This document shows, one piece after another, positions 12,392 to 22,439 of a stretch of DNA of 64,000 bases. Location: positions 1,054,001 through 1,118,000 of the forward strand of contig OZ218964.1 of the NCBI GenBank assembly GCA_965112735.1. The letters run 5' to 3'. The stretch comes from Phaeosaccion multiseriatum. Lineage: Eukaryota > Ochrophyta, other classes. A program made the position numbers and the translations under genes. The notes beneath the pieces were generated by a model, which did no database searches, was not told where the DNA came from, and saw only the letters and a program-made list of their open reading frames with translations. Within the stretch, counting starts at the first letter, position 1, and each line of letters opens with the position of its first letter.

Positions 12392-13192
12392 ACCTCCCTT
12401 CCACAGGCGCCTCCCTGTAGTGGCTCTTCCTGCTCGTCATTTGCTACGGACACGGCCAGGTAGCCGCCACCGCCTTCAGGAGTAGAGTGTCCCCCGCTGT
12501 GGAAAGGCTGGTCCTGCACCATGATGGACTGCCGGACTTGCGCAGTGGAAGGTTCCTCTGTTGGGCCCGAGGGCAGGAGGATGTGCACTTTGCGGATGAA
12601 AAAAGAGGAGAGCTCGGTGCCAGAGGGCGTGAGTCCACTGGTCTCACGGAGAAGGAGCTGTGTCCTCCATGTGGAGTGCCAGCTTGTGGGCTCCACGGTA
12701 GGATGGTCTCCGTACTTGTTGGTCCAAGCCTCCTTCCAAAGACGGTGGTTTGGTTGATTCCACGCCTGAGGGGTGAGGGAGGGAGGGAGGGAGGAAGGAA
12801 GGGAAGGAGGGAGGAGAGGAAGGATAGGGGCTCGTCAGGAGAAGGTTGGAGGGAAGGCTGGATATCAACAGCGAGAGAGTTGACAAGGAGGGAGGTTGAG
12901 GTTGAGAGAGAGAGGGAGGGAGGGAGGGAGGGAGGGAGGGAGGGAGAGGGAGAGAGGGAAAGAGGGGGGGGGGGGGGGGAGAGGCAGAGAGGCAAAAAAG
13001 AGATATCCAAAGAAGGGAAAAGGGAGAGATGAGCGAGAGGGAGAGAAAGAGAGGGAGGGAAAGCCTGCAGAGGGGCGCACTTCGACGTACCGCACAGCTG
13101 GCGTTGACATGAAACAATGATGCTGCATCGAGGAAGCGCATGACCTCTCTCCAAAGCGTGGAGGGCGGCCGCGGGCAGTCGTTGGCATTCAT
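11746..13192 (-). CDS. F-box-like protein, copy 1 (3 exons)
   Basis: Exons 13192-13091, 12765-12130 and 11934-11746, all phase 0. The N-terminus (TLWREVMRFLDAASLFHVNASC) followed across the intron by AWNQPNHRLWKEAW matches the F-box pattern: hydrophobic helices, then Trp-Asn and Leu-Trp-Lys. F-box proteins recruit substrates to SCF ubiquitin ligases; the target is unknown. The centre has a Gln run encoded by (CTG)n at 12331-12390 and a motif ELRKVAVNQSTVKVAAI. The end has SPKGFFDTELLAACM. The gene at 16311-17892 shares all these blocks and two intron positions, so they are paralogues. The first exon could extend upstream, since a CTCAG acceptor lies just before the chosen ATG. Confidence 0.65.
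12331..12390. repeat. Coding (CTG)n repeat (poly-Gln)
   Basis: About 19 CTG units in the second exon of the minus-strand F-box-like gene, read as poly-Gln on that strand. Confidence 0.9.
12775..12990. repeat. GGGA-rich intronic repeats
   Basis: Several GGGA runs (12776-12800, 12912-12945) and a poly-G stretch at 12964-12979 within the first intron of the minus-strand F-box-like gene. On the sense strand they form CCCT pyrimidine tracts leading to the acceptor at 12766. Confidence 0.85.
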
Positions 13193-13576
13193 GATGGCAA
13201 CAAGCTGAGGATGGTGTGGTGTGAGAATAGCCCGATAGACCAGTCATTGCTCTGTACGTGTTCGAGAACATCCTGTGGAGGTACCTGGCAGCAGGAGAGG
13301 GGTGGGAAAAGTTGGAAGGCGTATAGGGAGTTGAGGGAAGAACTCCATCGAACTGAAACTGCATTTGAAACTGAAACTCACACATTCCGTGGAAAAAAAA
13401 AAAATTGACGCAAGGGGAAATTCGCGAGTCGAAGGCGAGGTTTCTCTGGCTCCTGGTTTACCTTCTGGGCCGTAGCCCCCTCCTGGCTTCGGGCTTCTGG
13501 CCGCAGGCCAGACGGTCTGGCTTCTGGCTTCTCAGGCTGGGCGGATGCGGGGGTGGGAGAAAAAAACAAATGAATG

Positions 13577-13802
13577 GTCGACCCCTGACACGGCCGCTAT
13601 CCGCTAGTATCCGCTATTGCCGGCGCCAGCCGGCTTTGACGGGCGGGGGGGGGGGGGGGGGGGGGGGGGGGGTTGTGGGGGCGTGCTATCCGCTGTCGCC
13701 GGCGCCAGCCGATCCGCTATCCGCTATCGGCCGGCGGCCGAGCCGATCATAGCGCGATAGCGCGCTATCGAGAAAGTGGGCGATAGCGTGTCAGGGGTCG
13801 AT
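13577..13802. mobile_element. MITE-like foldback element, family 1 copy 1
   Basis: Begins GTCGACCCCTGACAC and ends with its inverted complement GTGTCAGGGGTCGA. The interior repeats TCCGCTATCCGCTATC-type words around a GC-rich palindromic core and contains a run of about 28 G. It has no coding capacity. A second element with the same termini lies at 15694-15794, which supports a mobile or formerly mobile repeat family. Confidence 0.65.
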
Positions 13803-13826
13803 AATGGGGGGGGCGGGGGGGGCGTC

Positions 13827-13949
13827 GGCCCTGGACAAGAAGATTATCTGATTACTGATTACGGCCGGCGCAGCCGGCCTGATTACTGATTATGACCGGT
13901 GACCAGCCAGCCGGCCGGTGCACACCGTAGTCTTGTCCAGGTCAGGGCC
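13827..13949. mobile_element. MITE-like foldback element, family 2
   Basis: Terminal inverted repeats CCTGGACAAGA (left) and TCTTGTCCAGG (right), each backed by GGCC/GGGCC. The interior has the word TGATTACTGATTA on both sides of a core GGCCGGCGCAGCCGGCC. This word-core-word plan is the same as in the family 1 element next to it. No coding capacity. Confidence 0.5.
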
Positions 13950-14064
13950 GAGAGGGGGGCTCTCGCTACTGTCCTGCTGGCTTCCGAAGCAAGCCGCAGG
14001 CCCAGCCCCTCCTGGCTTCTTGCTTTCGTCGGGGGGCAGAGAAACCTCGCCTGGCTGGAGCCGA

Positions 14065-15430
14065 GGAAATGCACCGCACACTCCTGCACCGACTTGACGC
14101 ACGCCACACGCCATGGGCGGTGCCCATCGTACATCACCATCCACACTCATCCAAGCAGTCGGGCAGGACCACTTCGACGGAGCACGCTCACCGCCGACCC
14201 TCCCGACCAATGGCTGCCTGGGCCAAGCAGGTCAAAAACCAAGCGAGGCGCAAGAAAATGCACCGGGCGGCAAAGCAGGCCGCGCCTCCAACGACGGCGT
14301 CCAAAAGGCCCTCACCACCCAGCTACACACATGCCGTCCAGCCAGCAGGCAGGGGAGCTGGTGTAGGGCGCGACCGCCAACGCGGTCACCCCAGCAGAGG
14401 CCCAGCAGGGGGGGGAGGAGATGCCGCCCATGAAACGGCACGCCTCCACTCCCAGAGAGGCCAGGGGTCCATCATGGCATGGCTCGCTCGGCGCCCTCCC
14501 CCACGGTCACAACACCATGACCTCAGACGAGTTCACCATGGCCCTAGCACTGCGCCGCAACACGGCCGGGCATCAACTTTTGCCGACCCCCCCCCCAACA
14601 TACCTTGGCACAGGCAGTGCCAGGCTGCAGCCAAGGGGCCCATCAAGCAAGGGCCTCCTCGCTCCAACAGTTAACTCTCCATCGCCCTGCCTCCAGCGCA
14701 CCCTCTCACAGCGGGGGGTCAGGTACGCCGCCCTCCATGCTTAGGGCCGCTATGCCACGGCACGAGGTAGGCTAGCAGCAACCCTTGACTGGGGCCTCAT
14801 AGGCGCCATCACCGACGCACCTCACCTCCAGCACTCAGCGTGGGCCTGAGGGGTCAAGCACCAAGACCGAGAGCAGAGACAGCGGACAGGAGAGACAGCA
14901 CCAGCCAGCACCAGCAGTTGCTTAGCGGAGCCAGCAGTACCGCGACACACCCCAGCAGCAGCCACCCCTCGCTCCACCCAGCCACACACTGACCATTCCC
15001 TCCCCACTTTCCTCCTCCTGTGGCCCCTCCAATTGACCGGCTCCCCCTACCCTACGATCAGCACCAGCCACCCTCCTCACCATAACCCCCCCTTCACCAT
15101 CCCACCCTCCCAGCGAAGCATCTCCCACTCCCCTCTACACCACCAGCACATCCCTCCAGCCACTCGCCCCCCTCCGCCGCACTTCCCACCACCACCAGCC
15201 CCTCGGACTCGCTCCTCCTGCCTACCTTCCACTCCGCTCCTGCTGCCCTTGCTTTACTCCCGTCCGTCCTCCCTCCCCCTCAGCCACCGCCCTATCCCCC
15301 GCCCCACCACACCTCCCATCCTCCGTCCAAATCCCGCCCTCGCCATCTGGCCTCGCCCACACTTGCTTGCCCCACCATACACACTCCACCCCAGTTAGCA
15401 CTCACCGCCCTTGGCTTAAGCAGCAGCGAT
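14065..15430 (+). mobile_element. Possible decayed LINE/RT C-terminal fragment in repeat island
   Basis: GC-rich, microsatellite-poor DNA unlike the flanking genes, with overlapping short open frames and no clean gene. Around 14480-14570 one frame reads SLGALPHGHNTMTSDEF followed by TMALALRRN, which resembles the linker after the reverse transcriptase of some non-LTR elements (Leu-x-x-Pro ... Glu-Phe-x-x-Ala-Leu-x-Leu-Arg). Downstream frames are broken by stops near 14742 and 14830. The rest, 14850-15400, is Pro/His-rich in translation and looks non-coding. This is a weak, pattern-based call. Confidence 0.25.
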
Positions 15431-15693
15431 TGAAGATGAGCGAGCCCCCAAGCAAGCTCTGGTGGTATGAATTCCACACTCACACTCACACTCACACTCA
15501 CCTTCCCGCCCACGGTTTCTTCCTCCATTCCGAACATCTTGCTGCGGTGCTCTCTCCTGCTGGGCACGTCACGAACAGTAAGTGGGCAGCTTGCCCAGCC
15601 ATCCCCGGGACGGAGAAGGGGGGGAAGGCGAGGAGGAGCGAGGAGTCGCTGGACACCCGTTGCTTGTCACGGTTCGGTCTCGTACCACACCCA

Positions 15694-15794
15694 GTCGACC
15701 CCTGACGCACTATCCGCTATCCGCTATCGCCGGCGCCAGCCGATCCGCTATCCGCTATCGGCCGGGCGGCCGATAGCGCGTCAGGGGGGTCGAC
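15694..15794. mobile_element. MITE-like foldback element, family 1 copy 2
   Basis: Starts GTCGACCCCTGACGC and ends GCGTCAGGGGGGTCGAC. The interior carries the same TCCGCTATCCGCTATCG words flanking CCGGCGCCAGCCG as the copy at 13577, but it is shorter (about 100 bp) and lacks the poly-G run. Confidence 0.65.
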
Positions 15795-16310
15795 AACCCA
15801 GCCCACCGGCGACAGACGCCGAAGGCCACGTCGCTCCCCTCAGTACGAAGAGGAGAGGAGAGGAGCGAGAGGAGAGAGATTCGCTGAGCTTCTGAAGGCC
15901 AAGGAGGCTCGCGCGAGAGGCAGGAGCCAAAACCACCGGCCCAAACAAAGAAAATAGGCCGTAAACGGTTTCTGTAGGGTCTTGGCTGACCCTCAAAACA
16001 CCTGTGATGGCCCGAAAAATAATTGCGCCCCGATTTCGATTTCTCCACCTCTCCTTTCCCATCCTCCTCCTGCCAGTATCCTATATCCTCTATAGCCACA
16101 AGAGGCCACGCATAGAGGGGGCTTCGTTCAGCGGAGTATTAACAGTAAGCAGGACCGAGAGTGGACCAACGATCCATCCACCCAGAAGAAAGCTCTCCGC
16201 CTGTGGTGGAGGCGAGACATTGGCCGTGCCTCCCGCCGAATCCCCCTGCCAAAGTCATAGCACCAAGCCCACAGAGAGGCCCGGATGGTGAAGAGAGCCA
16301 GGGAGGCAGC
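15795..16310. other. Spacer upstream of F-box-like copy 2
   Basis: No gene seen. Contains a GA-rich patch (15848-15880) and presumably the promoter and 5' leader of the plus-strand F-box-like gene. Confidence 0.4.
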
Positions 16311-16486
16311 ATGGAGGCCGATGGTGGCTCGCAGTCGCCCTCCTTTCACGGCCTTACCAACAGCTTGTGGGGCGTGGTCACGTCTTATTTGGACCTGGCT
16401 TGTCTCCACAACATCAATTGCGCTTGTAGGGTGCGTAAGGGCCAGGGCCAATCAGAGGGGGTGGAGCGGTGCTTTCTTGAATCTCT

Positions 16487-16542
<56 letters not shown>

Positions 16543-17892
16543 TGTGGGAGTGTGGCTCTCCTCTTCCCCCCCCCCCCCCTTTCTCCGGCGCCTTTCTGGC
16601 AGACCCACTCTCACCTCTCATCCTCTCCCTTGAACGGCAGCACTGGGACAACCCAAACGACACACAGTGGATGGTTTTGTGGATTAGATACTTCGATCAA
16701 CTACCCACGCTAGACCCTATGCAGTGGGGCAGCACGTGGAGAAGGGAGGTTATGCTGCGAAGCCGCTGCGGAGTGCATGTGGGACACCTTTCCGACGCGT
16801 TTCTGCGAAGCGGTAAGAGGAGCGGCTGTAGCGCATGGGCTTACCACTGCTCTCCTCTGGTGGCTGGGGGGTTTTGGAACAGGAACGACCGACGCAAGAG
16901 TCTCTGATACCCCCTCTCTTTTTCGTCCTTTGGCCCTCCTTCTTCGTCCTTTGCCCTGTTGGACACTTCTTGCCGTTTCTGCGCTGGACGGCACCAGTCT
17001 GCGTCATGCTATCTCGTTCTGCACGCAACAGGGACGTCGGCAGGGACGGCGGCGGCGGTGGTGGTAGCAGCAGCAGCAGCACCAGCAGCAGTGGAGCCTT
17101 CGTGGCACTCTCGAGCAGAGAGTATGAGGTGGGGGAGGGAGGGAGGAGCAACTTGCGATGGGCGACGCCAACAGACCTCAAGAGAATGGCGCTCAACGGC
17201 CCTTCTGTGAGGCTAGTGATTCCCATCTGCGTCACTCCGCCGGAGCGGGTAGTAGGACAAGAGACTGACTCCGCAGAATTAGTGGTGAGTAGCTAAGCGT
17301 CGATTGCAACAGCCACAACCAAAGCACCACCCATCCTAACTCCTGCGGCTACCACCTCTTCTAAGCTCGCCATTGCCCCCACTGCTCCCTCCACCCCCCC
17401 CGTCTCTGTCCGCAGGGTCAAAAATACGAATTCCTCTCCCCAAAAGGGTATTTCGATGTGGAGTTGCTCGCGTCATGTATGCTACGGGCCGCCCACCTCA
17501 GCTTGGAGTCCCTCAACCACGGCTCGCTCCCACTCATCGCTCGTCTATGCATCAGGGCGAGGCGAGCAGAAGTGGGCTCACAGGTGGTTGTTGTGACATG
17601 GGCGGCAGATGAGGGAGGAGCCTTGGAGGCCCCCCTGCTGCCTCCTTCGGCACTTGCACCACCCGGAGGGGGAGGATGGGGCGGAGGAGGAGGAGCAAGA
17701 GCAGGAAGAGGAGAAGGAGGAGAAGGAGGAGCAGGAGGAAGAGTCCCGCCTTCACCCCATCTGGAAGAAGCGAAACTCCCCTCACCCGACCCCAGCATTC
17801 CCGCCTTCTCCCCGCAACCTTCCTTCACGAATGACTACAGCGACCCTTCCAGCATGCCACCTTTCCCAGGGCCGCCGCCACCACCACCCTAA
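16311..17892 (+). CDS. F-box-like protein, copy 2 (about 4 exons)
   Basis: Exon 1 runs 16311-16430 (LTNSLWGVVTSYLDLACLHNINCACR). Exon 2 starts at 16641 (HWDNPNDTQWMVLWIRYF) and ends near 16812. A third exon ends at 17284 and includes LKRMALNGPSVRLVIPI; its start is not resolved. Exon 4 is 17416-17892 (YEFLSPKGYFDVELLASCM). The intron after the F-box Cys and the one before the SPKG(F/Y)FD block lie at the same places and phase as in the copy at 11746-13192, so the genes are duplicates. This copy has a longer Gly/Pro-rich C-terminal tail and a Ser/Gly run at 17055-17095. The role is probably substrate recognition for an SCF ligase, by family analogy only. Confidence 0.6.
16482..16582. repeat. 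Intronic (CT)n, (GT)n and poly-C
   Basis: Fills the first intron of the plus-strand F-box-like gene: (CT)n at 16482-16524, (GT)n at 16525-16545 and a C run near 16568. The C/T-rich parts lie toward the acceptor at 16640. Confidence 0.85.
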
Positions 17893-18488
17893 GGCAACAG
17901 CGGGTAGGTAGGAAGGTGGGCAGTTAATTGGGTAGGTAGGTAGGTAGGTAGGTAGGAAGGCATATATACATACGACACCCGCAGCAGCAGCAGCAGCAGC
18001 AGCAGCAGAGCGACTGAGTGATCTCACTTCGCCAGGTGCGGCTTCGCACACTTACGGGTATAATGGTACATCAGAGAACATACCATACATATACATACTT
18101 AATTTACGTGCATCAGTTTGAGAAAAAAACACTTAATTATATATAATCTTACACGAAACTGGGCATTGAACATCTTGTGGGAAAGCCTTGTGGAGGGCGG
18201 TGGAGCACTCGCCCTGCAAGCAGCTCGAGGTGGTCGTTTCGGACTGAAGGTGAAAAAAAACATGTACTCGAATGTACGGATATCTACACCAGAGCGAGGC
18301 TGGCTGCCGAAATGAGTGGGGGGGGGCGGGTGAGGTATTATTTAGAGCAAGTACAGGTCGCTCCATTTTGCACGAGGGGAAGGCTGAAGTGAAATTTCGG
18401 GGTGGGTGCGCGCGTGCGTGATTGTTGGCTTACGAAAAACCCAACCGTCCAGGTTAAGATCAAGAAAAGAAACAAAGCAAAAAAAAAC
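17893..18488. other. Intergenic spacer
   Basis: Contains a GGTA tetranucleotide run (17907-17955), a CAG run (17983-18009) and AT-richer sequence at 18060-18160 that is likely the 3' end of the upstream gene. No coding segment recognised. Confidence 0.5.
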
Positions 18489-20221
18489 ATGGGGCAGCGC
18501 CCTTCCTACCTGAGGGAGCGGAAGAACCGCTCCGCTATCATGATTGGCTTGGACCACGCGGGTAAGACTCGTCTCCACCTCCTCCTCCCCCTCCTCCCTT
18601 TTTTACCTCTGTAGGCCCTGATCACTGCATACACACCGCTACAGGGAAAACCACTATCCTCTGCCACATGTGCGGTCTCCTCCGACGCCACTATAGACAT
18701 GCCTATGCGAAACGAGCGGCCTCGGACTCCGAGAAGCGCCGGCCACGCAGCCGTCGAGAGCGGTCGGGGGAGGAAGATGGGTGGGGTGGGCCACAGAGAA
18801 GGGAACAGAAACAAGGAGTGGTAATGCGCACTGTCCCGACAGGTACGCGAAGCCAGCCATGCACAACAACAACAACAACCCCTCCCCCCCTCTTTTCTTT
18901 CTTGCCTTCCCTTCCCCTCAGTGCTTGCCAAGCTCATTGCCTCACTTCCACCCCCATTCCCCCCATTTGACTCTCGATTTGAAAGTCCCCATGCAGCTGG
19001 TGGAGTTCAAGAGAGAAAACGTCCGATGGGCAGTGTGGGACATGTCAGGACAGGGTAAGGAAGGACTGACTGTCTGCCTGGATAGCATAGGTAGCACCTC
19101 GCCACTTTCAAGACGCCATTTCCCTCATAGCGGACCACGCACACCCTTTGTTGGTGTGGCACTACAGCCTTACAGGGGAAGCTAGCTGTCTTGGGGACAA
19201 TCCCCCACTGACTTGCCTCGCCCCCTTCCTCCACGTCCCCTATGACACTCTACCCTCTGCCTCCCCCCTTCCTTTCTCTCCCCGGTACAGGCCGCTACCG
19301 CGACGTGTGGGAGGAGTACCTCCGCACCGCCGATGCGCTCATCTTTGTGGTCGATGTGTCCGATGTTGCGCGTATCGCTGTTGCCAAGGACGAGCTCCAT
19401 AGGCTGCTAGAGGGTCAGGTCAGTGAGAAAGGGGAGTAGTTGTAGGCAGCGGCGGGCCGTCAGGTATACAGAGAGTAGGTAGAAATCAGAAAGGTAGGCA
19501 GGGAGGCAGGCAGGCATATCCACCTGTATGTGTTTCTCACCGCTCTCTTCCACTTTTCCCTCTGTTTCAATCTTCTGTTGAAATTCAAACCCGCTGATGT
19601 GTCTTGGATGGATGGATGAATGAATGAATGGATGGATGGATGGATGGATGGATGGATGGACTGATTGATTGATTTGCTGTTCAATCTCTGTTCGCCCACA
19701 GCGCGCTCAGAGCGCTCGCATGCCCCTGCTCATCCTGGCCAACAAGGCAGACCTAAGAGGGAAGCAGAAGCCGCAGCAGTTGGTGCTACAGCAGCAACTG
19801 CAGCAGCAGGAGGAAGAGGAGGAGAGTATGGACGGGATGGAGGATGCAGAGCGTGACTGTATGTCAGCGGACACAGTTGGCCTCATGCTCGGAGTAGAGA
19901 CCATTTACCTCAGTCGACCAGGTATTGTGGGTGGTTGGACGGAGGGAGGGAAGGAGGAGGGAAGGGGGAGGAGGGAGGACAAGGAGGAGAGGCGAGGTGG
20001 GAGAAGGAGGGTGGCAGAAGAAAAGAGAAGACGGCAAGACAATGGCGTTATGCGCAATGCGGCAGTGGCAATTGGGAAGGCGGTAGGGGTGGTAGAGAGG
20101 AGGAATAGAGAAGAGAGCACCGCGTCTTTCCTGTGTAACTGTAACTGGATGAAACGCCTCCAATAACCTGCTCACCCGATTGCCCCTCCTCCTTCTGCTG
20201 CTGCTGCTCCTCCTCCTCCTC

Positions 20222-20262
<41 letters not shown>

Positions 20263-20409
20263 CCCCCTCGTCTGACTCGTGCTCCTCGGCATCGCATGCG
20301 TGGTGTTTCTCGTACGACGCTCGGCTCAGTGCGTGTGTTCAGTGTGAGTGGTAAGACAGGGGCGGGCATCGAGGAGGCTCTGGTGTGGCTCACAGCTTTG
20401 GTGCGATGA
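18489..20409 (+). CDS. Arf-like small GTPase (6 exons)
   Basis: Exons 18489-18561, 18645-18842, 18986-19054, 19291-19418, 19702-19921 and 20330-20409; phases agree at every junction. The P-loop is GLDHAGKTT (split by the first intron), the switch I region is RTVPTVPMQLVEF (Arf TIPTIGFN), switch II is WDMSGQG, the guanine-specificity motif is NKAD, and the last exon gives VFSVSGKTGAGIEEAL. The N-terminus MGQRPS fits the N-myristoylation rule (Gly2, Ser6). Two features are odd: about 40 extra Arg/Glu-rich residues between the P-loop and switch I, and a Gln/Glu-rich insertion after NKAD. The Arf family regulates vesicle and ciliary traffic; the subfamily cannot be assigned by eye. Confidence 0.85.
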
Positions 20410-20681
20410 TAGATAGTGACCAAGTAGACGCGATGAAATGGCGCACAGCATTGGCACCTTAGTAAACCAAGTAGATAGACAGAGAGAGAGAGACATGGGG
20501 TGTAAACAGCTGACGGCAGAGACGCAAGAGACAAATGCACAAATGTAAGCTCTATATTTACTATATTTGGCATGTAATTACTCGATCAGTGGTAAAACTT
20601 AAGACAAGACTTTTGTAAAGTGCGCCCCTCCACCGCTGTTACTCTTCACTGCCGATCGGGTGTGGGGGGGGCGGGCCTGTG

Positions 20682-20732
<51 letters not shown>

Positions 20733-21214
20733 TGTGTGTGTGTGCGTGTGTGTGTGCGTGTGTGTCCAGGGTAAACACAGCTTGGTCTACGCATTCCTCC
20801 TTTCGTCAGCCTTACTGACAATAGCTGAGCTGCAGCTGCTGCTGTTGTTCCAACTGCAGCCGTAGAGTAGAGAAGCGCAGCAACGCAAGGCTGCTGCAAA
20901 CCCGAACTCTACACGCCGGCCCTCCCTCCCCAACCGTTATTCCTCCTGTTTGGCTCGACCCTCCTCCCTCCTCAGCCAGAGCCGAGAGAAAACGGAGATC
21001 AATAGTACGCTAATCGTATTTGTTTTCACCACCACCACCACCACCACCCCCTCCTCCTCCTCCTCCTCCTCCTCCTCCTCCTCCTTCACCACATGCAAAA
21101 ACAAAGCAAGCAAGTTGTCGTTCAGTCATGTGTCTGAAACGCCCGGTAAGGTCAGGTCCAAGGTCGATGGCGGCTGTCTCCCTCCCTCCTCCCTGAGGCC
21201 TGTCTGACGCCCGT
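20410..21214. other. Convergent spacer between GTPase and MFS genes
   Basis: Holds a (GT)n run (20681-20764), a CAC/CTC repeat (21028-21084) and AT-richer stretches at 20545-20610 likely belonging to 3' UTRs. No further coding exon seen. Confidence 0.5.
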
Positions 21215-21763
21215 CTAGGGAAGCCTCTTCCTGGAGATAGCGAGCAGCAGCAGCACCACTGCAGACATGGCACTCATGACACGGAATACGCCTTTGGTTT
21301 GTGTGGTTGTTGTGGGCGGTGGGGTCCAACGGGGTGGGCGGAGGGGGGGAAGGGGGGTGGGGTGGGATGGGGGACGAGTAGTGAGTTGAGAGAAGAGAAG
21401 TAGAGAAACAGCAGGAAGAAGAACAACAAACGATACATTCAGACATACATGCATGCATGCCTATCGATCTGCTTGAACTGAGCCCATGCCCGTACACCTG
21501 TTTCACCCTTACCATTCCACCCGAATTGGGCTTGCAGCGCCTTTGTGAGCACCGTGCCCGATGTCGAGGCCATTCCAAAGGCGGAGAAGAGAATGCCGTA
21601 AATCGTGGCTCCCTGCTCAGATTGCATGCAAAATGATTGGGGGGGGGGGGGGGGGTGAGAACAGCGTGAGCGGAGCGGGGGGCGGTTGGGGGAAGGCAAG
21701 ACAAGCACGAATACAACATAGGTGTACGCCATATACATACACATACGCGCACACACGCACACC

Positions 21764-21800
<37 letters not shown>

Positions 21801-22373
21801 GCACGCACGCACGCATACACCACTTTCTGTGCACACTTATCAATCATATACCCATATACCGTCATGATTTATGATTCGTGAGACGAGAGACCGTGTAACT
21901 CCCTCTTTCTCTCTGTCCGTCCCCCTCTCCCTCCCTCCCCGCCACCAAGCCTGTCTCACATTCTCGGATCCGAAGACGCGCGATGTAACGGCAGGGAACA
22001 TGGCGAAGTTCCCGCCGAGGCAGAAGAAGATGGCGCAGGTTGCCATCATGTACACTGTGGACACCGTGGCAAGGGAGGGAGGGAGGGAGGGCGGGCGGAG
22101 AGCGGGCAGGAGGGCAATGAACAAGGCGGCGGCGCATTGGGTGAGCATCAAATGTGGTGTGGAGATTGAGAGAGGGGAGGGAGGGAGGGAGGGAGGGAGG
22201 GAGGGGAAGAGAGAGGCGGACGGAGGGAGAGTGGCAGCAGACCGTAGACACTTGCACACACTTATGTAACACTTACGTGTTCGACTTGAGGAGAGGGCTG
22301 TATAAGAAGCCATAGTCACTACCTGGATGGCCACCAGGACACCGAAGGGACCCTGCCGAGAGGGAGAGAGAGG

Positions 22374-22439
<66 letters not shown>

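Larger units (their letters stand above)
13434..14051. repeat. Inverted repeat arms enclosing the foldback elements
   Basis: GGCGAGGTTTCTCTG at 13434-13448 is matched by its reverse complement at 14037-14051. Related TCCTGGCTTC-containing sequence occurs in direct orientation at about 13469-13490 and 13999-14020. The two MITE-like elements sit between these arms, suggesting a nested repeat. Confidence 0.45.

Noticed and set aside
12444-13385. Minus-strand frame of 313 codons rich in Pro/Ser/Leu
   Set aside because: Covers the GGGA-rich intron of the F-box-like gene and is in the wrong frame relative to its exons.
14069-14674. 201-codon frame in the repeat island
   Set aside because: Composition is Arg/Pro/His/Gln-rich as expected from GC-rich non-coding DNA, with competing frames and no motif apart from a weak RT-like stretch in another frame.
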